Below, piece after piece: positions 9,096-17,826 of a stretch of 56,864 bases of DNA. The DNA comes from Akkermansiaceae bacterium (GTDB lineage: Bacteria; Verrucomicrobiota; Verrucomicrobiia; Verrucomicrobiales; Akkermansiaceae), in the NCBI GenBank assembly GCA_903919975.1, contig CAIXKE010000077.1, positions 1-56,864 of the forward strand. Reading direction: 5' to 3'. The position numbers were made by a program, and so were the translations under genes. The notes beneath the pieces were generated by a model that ran no database searches, was not told the DNA's origin, and was given only the letters and a program-made list of their open reading frames with translations. Each line of letters begins with the position of its first letter. Position 1 is the stretch's first letter.

Positions 9096-9767
9096 ATGTC
9101 CACCGCTCTCGAACTGCGCAATCTGATCCGATCTGGCTTCCACCGAATTGGCCAAATATTGTTTCAAACAGATGTTTACGGCTACCCGTATGTGATTTGC
9201 CACCATGAAGATGCCGAGCTTTCAACCGAGCCGGCATTCGGCGGGCTGGACGTGTATCATGGCCCCGAAGCGGCGCGGGAAATCTCGACCTATGCCGAGG
9301 ACGGCACCTACCGATTCACCAAAGGACAGACGAATTTGAAACGCGGCTGGGTGATGACTCTGGAAAATGAAGAGGATCTCCGGCAGGCCGTGGACCAGTT
9401 TTATCCGGCATGCCTTGGCCTGTTTCTGGCGCAGCGTGACGGCACCCTCGACGTGCAAAACCTGCGGGATAAACTCAATCGCCAAACCGGGATGTATCGT
9501 TTCGCCCGAACCGTCAGCGACGCCGGCGCACAGCAACTCGTCCAAACCATCTGCGGCCCGGCCCACCAATGCGCAAAACGCATTCTCTGGAAAATCGATG
9601 AAAACACCCCGCTGGACGACAGCGAGGCAAGCCGCTTCAAAGGCATTGTCGGCGATCTGCCGGAAACAGCGGCGATTCCTCTACTCTGCCGCGAAGCTTG
9701 CAACCACTTCGTCGCCGAATGCCGAAGGGTCGCCAAGGCGGAGTTCGAAAAGAAAGACGGGGCGTAA
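9096..9767 (+). CDS. DR2241-like Fe-S/stabilising-domain protein, split partner of CbiX
   Basis: A 223-residue soluble protein. It has cysteines at 35, 106, 153, 159, 198, 202 and 209; CGPAHQC (153-159) and CREAC (198-202) look like paired cluster ligands. The pattern and the upstream chelatase gene match what I know of Deinococcus DR2241, where a CbiX domain is joined to a stabilising domain and a 4Fe-4S domain. Here the chelatase and the cysteine part are separate genes 41 bp apart. A [4Fe-4S] cluster is inferred from the cysteines. It could serve chelation, electron supply or tetrapyrrole binding; the target is unknown. Confidence 0.65.
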   Translation: MSTALELRNLIRSGFHRIGQILFQTDVYGYPYVICHHEDAELSTEPAFGGLDVYHGPEAAREISTYAEDGTYRFTKGQTNLKRGWVMTLENEEDLRQAVDQFYPACLGLFLAQRDGTLDVQNLRDKLNRQTGMYRFARTVSDAGAQQLVQTICGPAHQCAKRILWKIDENTPLDDSEASRFKGIVGDLPETAAIPLLCREACNHFVAECRRVAKAEFEKKDGA

Positions 9768-9919
9768 TTACACCACGGCAGCGTTTCGACTGCCGAAGTC
9801 CTGCGCGACGTTGGAAGCCCTCGCCATGGACTGCATGCAGCCTGCTGCCGCTTTTATTTCGCCGCCTGCTGCGATGTGTTACCGCCAGCAGGCTGGGCGG
9901 GGTCCAAGTATAGCCGTGG

Positions 9920-10159
9920 CTACTTGACGATGACTCGTTTGGATGTCCGCAGCGCCACTTGGCCGCCGAGGGTACCATTACCCAAATAACAGACATTAAG
10001 TGGACTGGAATTCCGTCCTCGAATATCAATACCAGCAAACATACCGTTACCAACGGTAGTGTCGGTGATAGGAAAACTTCGCAGCGAGTCTTCCTCGCGC
10101 TCGCCGAGCAATCCCCAATGTTCTACTGAAGTTTGAAAGATTTGCTGACCACGCCCCGT
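9920..10159 (-). pseudogene. Possible C-terminal remnant of an exported protein
   Basis: On the minus strand the frame from a stop at 10160 to TAG at 9920 is open for about 79 codons but has no ATG at a plausible start. The translated text (WGLLGEREEDSLRSFP, GNGTLGGQVALRTSKRV) has a composition like the tail of a secreted or outer-membrane protein. I do not recognise the family. It could be a broken gene end or chance. The rest of the 9768-10169 gap holds a CCGCCTGCTG..CAGCAGGC hairpin near 9869-9900 and nothing else recognised; the fucosidase promoter must overlap it. Confidence 0.3.
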
Positions 10160-10169
10160 TTATCTCCAA

Positions 10170-12512
10170 GTGATCCGCATTCCTCTCTTATCGATCATCG
10201 CTCTGTCCACCAGCATGGCAAACGCAGTGAATCGCCCTGCTGTCGATTGCTTGCTGTGGTATGACACACCGGCCACCGAATGGCGACAGGCGCTGCCTGT
10301 CGGTAATGGCCACCTCGGAGCCATGGTATTCGGAGGCCTCTCCAAAGAACGGATTCAGTTCAACGAACACACGGTCTGGACGGGAAAACCCCACTACTAC
10401 GCCCGCCCCGGCGCGGCGAAATTCCTCCCGGAAATCCGCAAACTGCTCGCCGATGGAAAACAGAAGGAAGCGCAAGCACTCGCGATGAAAGAGTTCATGA
10501 GCGTCCCCATTCACCAAAAGGCCTACCAACCCTGCGGCGACCTATTCATCGAGACTCCCGGCTCCGAAACGGCAGGCAACTACCGCCGCTGGCTCGATCT
10601 CGACTCCGGCCTCGCCACCACTGAATGGACCTCCGGAGAAACTTTACATCGTCGCGAAACCTTTGCCTCACACCCAGCCAATCTGGTGGTCACCCGGCTC
10701 TCAGCAGATCGCCCCGGCATGACCTCCGCCATTATCCGTCTAACCAGTCCACACGCGGACCACCAACTCGCCATCGATGGAACTCACATGCTCGTCCTGC
10801 GCGGCAAGGTCGAGGCCGATGGCGTCGCCTTTGAAGCCCGCGCTGTCGTCAGCCACCAAGGTGGAAAACTCACCGAGAATGCCACTGCCATCGAAATTTC
10901 TGGGGCGGATTCGATCGAAATCCGCCTCACCGCGGCCACCAATGTGCAAAATTGGCAGAGCCTCGCGGCCAATCCCGCCCAGCGAGTGGCGGCCATCCTC
11001 GCCCGCTCGGAAAAATCCTCTTACCAAGATCTGCTCGACGCCCACCTCACCGATCACCGCGCCTTGTTCCGCCGCGTGTCCATCGACCTCGGCCGGACGC
11101 CTGCTGCGGATCTAACGACCGAGCGCAGAATCGCGGCATTTCGCAATGGCGACGATCCGCAGCTCGCCGCGCTGCTTTTCCAATACGGACGTTACCTCAT
11201 GATCGGTTGCTCCCGGGCCGGTGGCCAACCGGCCAATTTGCAGGGGATTTGGAATGATCAGCTCAAGCCGCCCTGGGATTCCAAATACACCTGCAACATC
11301 AACACCCAGATGAACTATTGGATCGCGGAAGTGGGCAATCTTCCCGAGTGCCACACTCCCTTGTTCAAGGCGCTTGAGGAAATGAAAGAGTCCGGCACAA
11401 TCACCGCCCGCGAACATTACGCCGCACGCGGCTGGGTCCTCCACCACAACTTTGATCTCTGGCGCGGCACCGCTCCGATCAACAACTCCAACCACGGCAT
11501 ATGGCCCACTGGCGGTGCCTGGCTCAGCCTTCATCTCTGGGAAAATTTCCTCTATTCCGGGGATCGCGACTTCCTCAAAAAATCCTGGCCCATTCTGCGC
11601 GGTTCCGCGGAGTTTTTCTCCGATTACCTAATCGAGGACCCCAAAAACCATTGGTTGATCTCCGGGCCGTCCAACAGCCCGGAACAAGGCGGACTCGTCA
11701 TGGGCCCGACCATGGACCACCAAATCATCCGCCAACTATTTGTCGCCTGCTCTCGCGCCTCCCGCATCCTTAAAACCGATGAAGCATTCGCCGCCAAACT
11801 CGATGCCATGATCCCCCGCATCGACCCGGACCAGATCGGAAAACACGGCCAACTCCAAGAATGGTTAGAAGACAAGGATGACCCGAAAAGCACGCACCGC
11901 CATGTGTCCCATCTCTGGGCCGTGCATCCCGGCGCTGGGATCACCTGGCAACAACCGGAACTGCTCAAGGCGGCACGTCAGTCCCTCATCCACCGCGGGG
12001 ACGCGGCCACCGGGTGGTCGATGGGATGGAAAACCAACCTCTGGGCCCGTCTGCTCGATGGCGACCACGCCTACCTGATCCTTAGCAACCTGCTCAACCC
12101 TGTCTTTAACAAAAACACCGGCATGAAAGGTGGCGGCATGTATGAAAATCTGTTCTGCGCCCATCCGCCATTCCAGATCGATGGAAACTTTGGTGGAGCC
12201 GCCGGAGTCGCTGAAATGTTGCTGCAATCCCACGTGCCAGCCGGAAACAACGAGGCCGCCCCACGTTTCATCATCCATCTCTTACCCGCCCTACCGAAGG
12301 CATGGCCGACCGGTTCGATCAAAGGGTTTCGCGCCCGTGGCGGCATCACGGTGGATTTGTCATGGAAAGACGGAATGCTCAGCTCCGCCACACTGACTCC
12401 CATCGCCGATGGACCGATTTCTATCCGATTGGGCGAAAAAATCATCGAACTCCCCGCCAAGGCTGGCAGCCCGTTGAAAATCACCGGAGACTTTAAACTC
12501 GCCGTCGAATAA
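10170..12512 (+). CDS. GH95 family alpha-L-fucosidase, exported
   Basis: Predicted to remove alpha-linked L-fucose (some family members act on L-galactose) from glycans by inversion. Residues 1-19 form a signal peptide (MIRIPLLSIIALSTSMANA), so it acts in the periplasm or outside. The N-terminal LPVGNGHLGAMVFGG and FNEHTVWTGKP are hallmark GH95 segments. Residues equivalent to the known catalytic set are visible: N376 and N378 in CNINTQMNYW, E505 in SNSPEQG and D671 in QIDGNFGG. The 780-residue length is normal. It stands alone, convergent to the uxuA operon. The start codon at 10170 is GTG in place of ATG. Confidence 0.93.
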   Translation: MIRIPLLSIIALSTSMANAVNRPAVDCLLWYDTPATEWRQALPVGNGHLGAMVFGGLSKERIQFNEHTVWTGKPHYYARPGAAKFLPEIRKLLADGKQKEAQALAMKEFMSVPIHQKAYQPCGDLFIETPGSETAGNYRRWLDLDSGLATTEWTSGETLHRRETFASHPANLVVTRLSADRPGMTSAIIRLTSPHADHQLAIDGTHMLVLRGKVEADGVAFEARAVVSHQGGKLTENATAIEISGADSIEIRLTAATNVQNWQSLAANPAQRVAAILARSEKSSYQDLLDAHLTDHRALFRRVSIDLGRTPAADLTTERRIAAFRNGDDPQLAALLFQYGRYLMIGCSRAGGQPANLQGIWNDQLKPPWDSKYTCNINTQMNYWIAEVGNLPECHTPLFKALEEMKESGTITAREHYAARGWVLHHNFDLWRGTAPINNSNHGIWPTGGAWLSLHLWENFLYSGDRDFLKKSWPILRGSAEFFSDYLIEDPKNHWLISGPSNSPEQGGLVMGPTMDHQIIRQLFVACSRASRILKTDEAFAAKLDAMIPRIDPDQIGKHGQLQEWLEDKDDPKSTHRHVSHLWAVHPGAGITWQQPELLKAARQSLIHRGDAATGWSMGWKTNLWARLLDGDHAYLILSNLLNPVFNKNTGMKGGGMYENLFCAHPPFQIDGNFGGAAGVAEMLLQSHVPAGNNEAAPRFIIHLLPALPKAWPTGSIKGFRARGGITVDLSWKDGMLSSATLTPIADGPISIRLGEKIIELPAKAGSPLKITGDFKLAVE

Positions 12513-12570
12513 TTTCCGCCTGATTATCCATGACCGCCCTTGCCGCGTTTCTCCCGCCGCAGGGAAGTCG

Positions 12571-13791
12571 TCAATCCCGGCGCTCCGCATGGCGCAGCCC
12601 CACCATCAGTCCGCGCAATTCCGAAAGACCGCGCATCCGGCCAATGCAGGAATAACCGGGCGTGATTCCCATCGGCTTGGGCAAATCATCCATCATGGTG
12701 TGACCGTGATCGGGCCGCAAAGTGATCTGCCAGTCGGCTCGCCCCGCTGCGCGGCGTCGGTCTTGCTCGTCGAGCAGGTTTCGCACGACGGCAGGCATAT
12801 TCACGGAACCTTCAAGGTGCTTGGCTTCGTAAAATGATCCGTCGGGAAGTCGCTGCGTGCTGCGCAAATGCACGGCATGAATGCGAGATGCGAATTTGTG
12901 AACCATCTCCGGCAAATCATTATCCGCCCGTGCGCTGAACGAACCGGTGCAGAAACAAAGTCCGTTCGCCTGACTCTCAACCATTTTGAAAATCGCCTCG
13001 ATGTCGCTCGCCGTGGAAACGATCCGTGGCAGACCAAGCACGGAAAACGGCGGATCATCAGGATGAATCGCCATGCGCACACCGACCTCTTCCGCGACCG
13101 GGATGATGGCTTGCAAAAACCTCTTGAGATTGTGGCGCAATCCATCCGCGCCAATGCCATCGTATTTGGCTAACATCTTCCGGATGTCGTCGAGCGAGAG
13201 CGCCCATTTCACGCCGGGAAACACATCGATGATCGTGCGGACGAATTCATCGCGCGCGTCGACAGTTAGGCTGGCCCACCACGTGGCGGCTTGTGCGAGT
13301 TGCTCCGGCGAGTAGTCCGCTTCGGCCCCAGCCCGTTTCAACGCATGGATTTCAAACGCGGCGAAGCGCACCGGATCGTAGTGCATGCTTTCCGAGCCAT
13401 CCGGCAGTGTCCAGCGCATGTCGGTGCGCACCCAGTCAAGCACCGGCATGAAGTTGTAAACTACGGTGTGAATCCCCTCCGCTGCCAAATTGCGCAGCGT
13501 GATCTGATAGTTTTCAAACAACCGATCCAAGCCGCCGCGCCCGGTCTTGATGTCCTCATGCACCGGCACCGATTCGACAGCAGCCCAGCGGAGACCGGCG
13601 GCTTCAAGCATCTGCTTACGCTCGCAAATCGCTTCGCGCGGCCAGACATCGCCATAAGGAATCTGATGGAGCGAGGTGAATACCGCAGTCGCCCCCGCCT
13701 GACGGATAAATGCCAGCGGCACGGGATCACCTGGGCCGAACCAGCGAAAACCTTCTTCTAGCAAGAATAAATCTGATTCAAGTGCAGTCAT
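12571..13791 (-). CDS. uxuA: D-mannonate dehydratase
   Basis: Dehydrates D-mannonate to 2-keto-3-deoxygluconate in glucuronate breakdown. The 406-residue protein keeps the family core: FRWFGPGDPVPL at the N-terminus, TSLHQIPYGDVW, VYNFMPVLDWVRTD, MAIHPDDPPF and a CFCTGSFSARADND segment near the metal site. It is the last gene of a three-gene minus-strand operon: the SDR stop codon and this ATG are separated by only 2 nt (TGA-TC-ATG), so translation is probably coupled. The matching transporter is about 26 kb away at 39898-41301. Confidence 0.95.
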   Translation of the reverse strand: MTALESDLFLLEEGFRWFGPGDPVPLAFIRQAGATAVFTSLHQIPYGDVWPREAICERKQMLEAAGLRWAAVESVPVHEDIKTGRGGLDRLFENYQITLRNLAAEGIHTVVYNFMPVLDWVRTDMRWTLPDGSESMHYDPVRFAAFEIHALKRAGAEADYSPEQLAQAATWWASLTVDARDEFVRTIIDVFPGVKWALSLDDIRKMLAKYDGIGADGLRHNLKRFLQAIIPVAEEVGVRMAIHPDDPPFSVLGLPRIVSTASDIEAIFKMVESQANGLCFCTGSFSARADNDLPEMVHKFASRIHAVHLRSTQRLPDGSFYEAKHLEGSVNMPAVVRNLLDEQDRRRAAGRADWQITLRPDHGHTMMDDLPKPMGITPGYSCIGRMRGLSELRGLMVGLRHAERRD

Positions 13792-13793
13792 GA

Positions 13794-14615
13794 TCAGACT
13801 CCGGAAAACGCGACAAATCCGCCGTCCACAGCTAACACCGTGCCAGTCACGAATTGCGATGCATCCGCGAGCAGATAGTGCAGCGCACCGTGCAGTTCAT
13901 CCGCTTGGCCGAAGCGGCCGAAGGGCGTGTTGCTGATGATCGTGTTTCCGCGATCGGTTAGAGATCCATCCTCGTTCGTCAGCAAGCGGCGGTTCTGCTC
14001 GCCAAGGAAAAACCCGGGCATCACCGAGTTGACGCGCACTTTGCCGCCGGTGCGTTTCGCCATGTCCACGGCCAGCCAGCGGGTAAAATTATCCACGCCG
14101 GCCTTTGCCGCTGAGTAACCGACCACGCGCGTCACCGCCTGCGGGGATGAGACCGACGAATAGTTGATGATGGATCCGCGACCACCTTCAATCATCGCCG
14201 GAGTGAATACGAGCGATGGCAGGACGGTGCCGTGCAAATTCAAATCCACGACCTGTTGGAACGATTCAAAATCGAGGTCGGAAAAACTCTTATCCGGCGG
14301 AATCGTCGCGCCCGGCATGTTGCCGCCCGCACCGTTCACCAAGGCATCGATGCGGCCCCATGTTGCGAGAACAGTGTCCCGGGCCTGTTCCAAGGCGGGG
14401 CGGTCCAGCACGTCGGCGACGAGGCCGATGCATTGGGCGTCCAGGGTGATGGTACGGCACTTGGTCAGTGCGGCGTCGAGCTTCTCCTGGCTGCGGCCGA
14501 GGAAGACAATGCGCGCACCCTGGGATGCCAGATAGTTGGCGGCAGATCCTGCTAGAGCGCCGGTGGCACCTGTGATAACGAAGACGCGGTCGGTGATGTC
14601 GAATAAGTTTTTCAT
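13794..14615 (-). CDS. SDR oxidoreductase, probable fructuronate/mannonate reductase
   Basis: Short-chain dehydrogenase of 273 residues from the ATG at 14615. It has the nucleotide-binding TGATGALAG (15-23), NGAGG near residue 94-98, and the catalytic Y167-x3-K171 in YSAAKAG with serines at 153-157. Its place directly before uxuA, and the absence of a canonical uxuB, suggest it makes D-mannonate from fructuronate; this is context inference. A GTG at 14624 overlaps the stop of the preceding gene (GTGA) and could be the true start, adding three residues and coupling translation. Confidence 0.85.
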   Translation of the reverse strand: MKNLFDITDRVFVITGATGALAGSAANYLASQGARIVFLGRSQEKLDAALTKCRTITLDAQCIGLVADVLDRPALEQARDTVLATWGRIDALVNGAGGNMPGATIPPDKSFSDLDFESFQQVVDLNLHGTVLPSLVFTPAMIEGGRGSIINYSSVSSPQAVTRVVGYSAAKAGVDNFTRWLAVDMAKRTGGKVRVNSVMPGFFLGEQNRRLLTNEDGSLTDRGNTIISNTPFGRFGQADELHGALHYLLADASQFVTGTVLAVDGGFVAFSGV

Positions 14616-14620
14616 GCGGA

Positions 14621-16027
14621 TCACTTCTTCATGTTATCGATGCCGTAGGGTACCCGCTGTGCGCGGGAACGCATCGAATTGGCGGTATCGTCGCCAATGA
14701 ACTCCTCCTTTTGCGGGTCCCACGTCAACTTGCGACCAAGCTTCATCGAAATCCAACCGATCATGCACGCGCTGGTCGAGCGATGCGCAACCTCGGCCGA
14801 AGTGACGGCGGGCTTACGCGTCTGGATGCTGGTGATCCAATCGAGATGGTGGTCGCCTTTTGGACTTTCGTGCAGGCGGACGTCGCCAGCTCCGAGTGGA
14901 GTGGTGAGAATTTCCGGTTTGCTCGCTTGCAGGGATTTCGATGCACCACCCTTGGGGATCGGATCGGATGCCGTGATTCGCTCGGCCCCGCGGGTGACAA
15001 AAATCCAACCATCACTGCCTTCAAAGCGAATGCCGTTAGGAAATTTGTGATCGATGATGACAGTCACGTCGTTCGCGTATTTCATTTCGATGTGATATGG
15101 GCCGTGCACATTCCAAAGCCCGGTTTTCGGAAACTCGGCATTGCCCTCGATCGAGATCGGTCCCGTATGTTCTGTATTCATGCCCCAATGTGCGATGTCC
15201 ACGTGATGGGACCCCCAACCGGTGATCATGCCGAGGCAGTAATCCTCGATTCGCAACCAACCGGGCCGAGAACCGTAGCGGGATTTCAAATCGGGTCCTT
15301 GGGCATGCGTGCGGTCGGCGGTGTATGGCGCAAGCGGCGTGGAACCAAGCCACATTTCATAGTTGAAATTCGGAGGAACGGGAATTTCCTGCGTGCTGCC
15401 GCCGGACGGGTCGCTTGGCAGGCCGATCCTGACGGTGTGGAGTTTGCCAATGCGGCCGCTGCGGACCATTTCACAAGCGATGCGAAACTGCGCACCCGAG
15501 CGTTGCTGGCTGCCGATCTGAAACATGCGATTCTGCTTGCGAACCACATCACTCACGGCGCGACCTTCCTTGATCGTCATGGTGAGTGGCTTCTGGACGT
15601 AGATATCCTTACCTAACAACGCCGCGGCGATTACCGGTTCCGCATGCCAATGATCGGGAGTGCTGATCGAAACCGCGTCGATGTCCGGATGTTGGAGAGC
15701 TTCACGATAGTCGCCATAAGTGGCGGCCGTCAGGCTGATGTTGTTTTTCTTGTAATGGTCTTCCACCATGGTTTTGGCATCGGCGACACGCAGCGAATCG
15801 AGATCGCAGACGGCGACGAGGCGTGCGGCGTCTTGGCGCAGGATGCCGGGCATGTCCATATCCCGGCCGATACGACCGCAGCCGATCTGCAGAATGTTGA
15901 TTTTTTTGCTCGGAGCATCCGCGCCGAGCACGCTTGCCGGGATGATGGTCGGGAAGCCGATGGCCACTCCGGCCAAGCCGCCAGCTTTGAGAAATCCGCG
16001 GCGGGTGGAATTTGTCGATTCTATCAT
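14621..16027 (-). CDS. Gfo/Idh/MocA family oxidoreductase with Tat signal
   Basis: NAD(P)-dependent dehydrogenase-like protein of 468 residues. The N-terminus has a twin-arginine signal (STRRGFLKAGGLAGVAIG), so it is likely exported folded. A Rossmann fold follows (INILQIGCGRIG), then DHWHAEPVIAAALLGKDIYVQKPLTM, the typical EKP-like segment with K in QKP, and a C-terminal Gfo/Idh domain containing GWGSHHVDIAHWGM. It heads the operon with the SDR and uxuA. Exported Gfo/Idh proteins are numerous in Verrucomicrobia and Planctomycetes; the substrate is unknown and may be an oligosaccharide or uronic acid. Confidence 0.88.
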   Translation of the reverse strand: MIESTNSTRRGFLKAGGLAGVAIGFPTIIPASVLGADAPSKKINILQIGCGRIGRDMDMPGILRQDAARLVAVCDLDSLRVADAKTMVEDHYKKNNISLTAATYGDYREALQHPDIDAVSISTPDHWHAEPVIAAALLGKDIYVQKPLTMTIKEGRAVSDVVRKQNRMFQIGSQQRSGAQFRIACEMVRSGRIGKLHTVRIGLPSDPSGGSTQEIPVPPNFNYEMWLGSTPLAPYTADRTHAQGPDLKSRYGSRPGWLRIEDYCLGMITGWGSHHVDIAHWGMNTEHTGPISIEGNAEFPKTGLWNVHGPYHIEMKYANDVTVIIDHKFPNGIRFEGSDGWIFVTRGAERITASDPIPKGGASKSLQASKPEILTTPLGAGDVRLHESPKGDHHLDWITSIQTRKPAVTSAEVAHRSTSACMIGWISMKLGRKLTWDPQKEEFIGDDTANSMRSRAQRVPYGIDNMKK

Positions 16028-16218
16028 AATTTAATTGGTGGGCTGAAAAATACTTATTGGAAAAAAATCAATCTATCGATGGCAAATTGCCCCCTTGGGA
16101 CGATGAATGAATCGCCCGCCCTCTCACCTTGTGAAATCGGGCGAACCAGATCGATCACTTCGCGTTTATTGAGTTGAAACATTCCCTACACGCCATTGGA
16201 GCTCTGACGATTCAAAGT

Positions 16219-16241
16219 CCATGGATCACCGCGATCCATGG
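16219..16241. promoter_or_regulatory. Short palindrome upstream of the uronate operon
   Basis: CCATGGATC and GATCCATGG form a perfect 9 bp inverted repeat around 5 nt (ACCGC), about 190 bp upstream of the Gfo/Idh gene. It could be a transcript-ending hairpin for the decayed galM or an operator for the uronate operon. Nothing else distinguishes the two. The remaining sequence from 16028 to 16347 shows no gene. Confidence 0.35.
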
Positions 16242-16347
16242 CAAGCCTAAAGTTCAATTCGAGTGGCCAAATCCGACAGCCTACTTGTAAGGCACACATC
16301 GTGTTAACGACAAGGCAACGGGCCGCAAATCAATTTCGTGCGGGGTC

Positions 16348-16890
16348 TCAATCCACATGGAAGCGGTGTATCATGGGGTGGGTTTATGTTTCGCCGGACC
16401 GCTATACAGCACTGGGAAATCCGGTCTTGTTTGGCGCGTCGGGGAAGTTTTCGCTTTCCAAGCACAGAGCGGTGCGGAACGCATAGTTCACGCCTCCCTT
16501 GCCGGCGACCTTACCATCGAGAAAGTTGCCGCCATAGAATTGAATCGCGGGCTGATCGGTGAGGATTTCCATTACGCGGCCGCTGTCGGGGTCCTTCAGG
16601 CGCGCGGCCATCCTGAGTACGGAATCGCCGCCCTTGCGGAGCACCCAAGCGTGATCGTAGCCACCACCGAACTTGAGGGCTTCAAAATCATCACCCACAC
16701 GTGTGCCGATGGTGCTGGATGTGGTGAAATCCATCGGAGTGCCGTGGACCGGAGCGATCGCACCCGTCGGGATGAGCCCGGCATCCGTGGGAAGATAGCG
16801 GTCCGCTGCCAGCATCAATTCGTGGTGGTTGGATTTGCCGTCGAAAGTGAATTTGCCATGCGATGCGGTTGGCAAAGGCTGCGCAATTTT
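16348..16890 (-). pseudogene. galM: Aldose 1-epimerase (galM) pseudogene
   Basis: The minus-strand translation carries clear mutarotase segments: LMLAADRYLPTDAGLIPTG, VHGTPMDF, GGYDHAWVL and FYGGNFLDG. The gene is broken in two ways. HGKFTFDGK, which belongs near the N-terminal third, runs straight into NHHELMLAADRY, so the middle of the protein is missing. Near the C-terminus TAG (16402-16404) and TAA (16384-16386) interrupt a frame that otherwise reads RSGET and THPMIHRFHVD, the expected end, before TGA at 16348. No frameshift is needed, so the decay looks recent. It lies beside an IS256-type remnant and may have been damaged together with it. Confidence 0.8.
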
Positions 16891-16894
16891 TTCT

Positions 16895-17480
16895 CTAAAA
16901 TCTTCTCATTGAGATCTGAAAAGCTGGAGGCTTACGGTTAGTTCGGTTGTTGTTGTTTGGTTGGGGTTGGAGATAGATTTTGCCGGTTTCCCATTCCTCT
17001 GAGATCTCGATGATGACACCGGTCACTAGGCGGAGCAGCGATGACTCGTTGGGGAAGAGACCGACGACCCTGGTGCGGCGTTTGATCTGGGAGTTGAGTG
17101 TCTCGCACATGTTGGAGGTGCGCAGATGCTGGCGGCTGGCTTCCGGGAAGCTGAAAGCGGTGAGGCCTTCGGGGATGTTTTGCTCGGCCCATGCGGCGAG
17201 TTTGGACGCGCTCTTTTCGTGGGTTTTGACTAAATCGGCGAGCTTGGCTTCGGCATGGGCGCAGTCTTCGACGTTGAAGATGCGGCGGATTTCGTCGGCG
17301 ACTTTTTGCTTGAGGTCCTTAGTGGGGAAGTGGGCCTGGGCGTTTTGCTGGAGGTGAAACTGGCAGCGCTGCCAAGGGCTGGAGTTGAGGGTAGCGCGCA
17401 GGGCGGCACGTAGCCCGACGTGGGCGTCGAAAGCCGCCAGCCAGCGGCAATGGGTGGCGCGCTCGGAGAACCAAAACTAC
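16895..17480 (-). pseudogene. IS256/mutator-type transposase, 3' remnant
   Basis: One open minus-strand frame without a usable start gives about 190 residues typical of the C-terminal half of mutator transposases: SPWQRCQFHLQQNAQAHF, then LNSQIKRRTRVVGLFPNES and IEISEEWETGKIYL. The N-terminal half with the first catalytic aspartates is missing, and an in-frame TAG lies at about 17470, so it cannot be active. No terminal inverted repeats were identified. It marks a former insertion beside the galM pseudogene. Confidence 0.8.
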
Positions 17481-17826
17481 TTCCGCGTGGACGATCATTG
17501 TGAGCGCGTCCGGCAATGGCGGTTGGTTCATCCTGGCTACTGGCGCAACAAGAGATCCGCGCCCGAAACAAGATCCATTGATCGCTCAAGTCGCTGAAAA
17601 TGAAACCGTTGAGCCACCAGTGATCTCTCATGCGTTACAAGAGGACATCGCCTTCGCCCGCTCCTTCCTCAATCGCGGCCGCGACATCCTGCGCATGGTG
17701 CCTGGGGGTCCCTGCGGGATCCAATTTTCAGCGTGGCCAAAACCGACCGTCAGTCAGGCGACGAGAGCGATGGATGAGGGCGATTTCATGGCGTGTCGGA
17801 TTGGGCTTTATTCAGCAAGCTCCAAT
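17481..17826. other. Gene-free stretch between transposase remnant and glgA
   Basis: I see no convincing gene in these 346 bases. The frames present are short or antisense continuations, and no repeat of family A or B occurs. It is probably eroded insertion-sequence or target DNA plus the downstream region of glgA. Confidence 0.5.
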
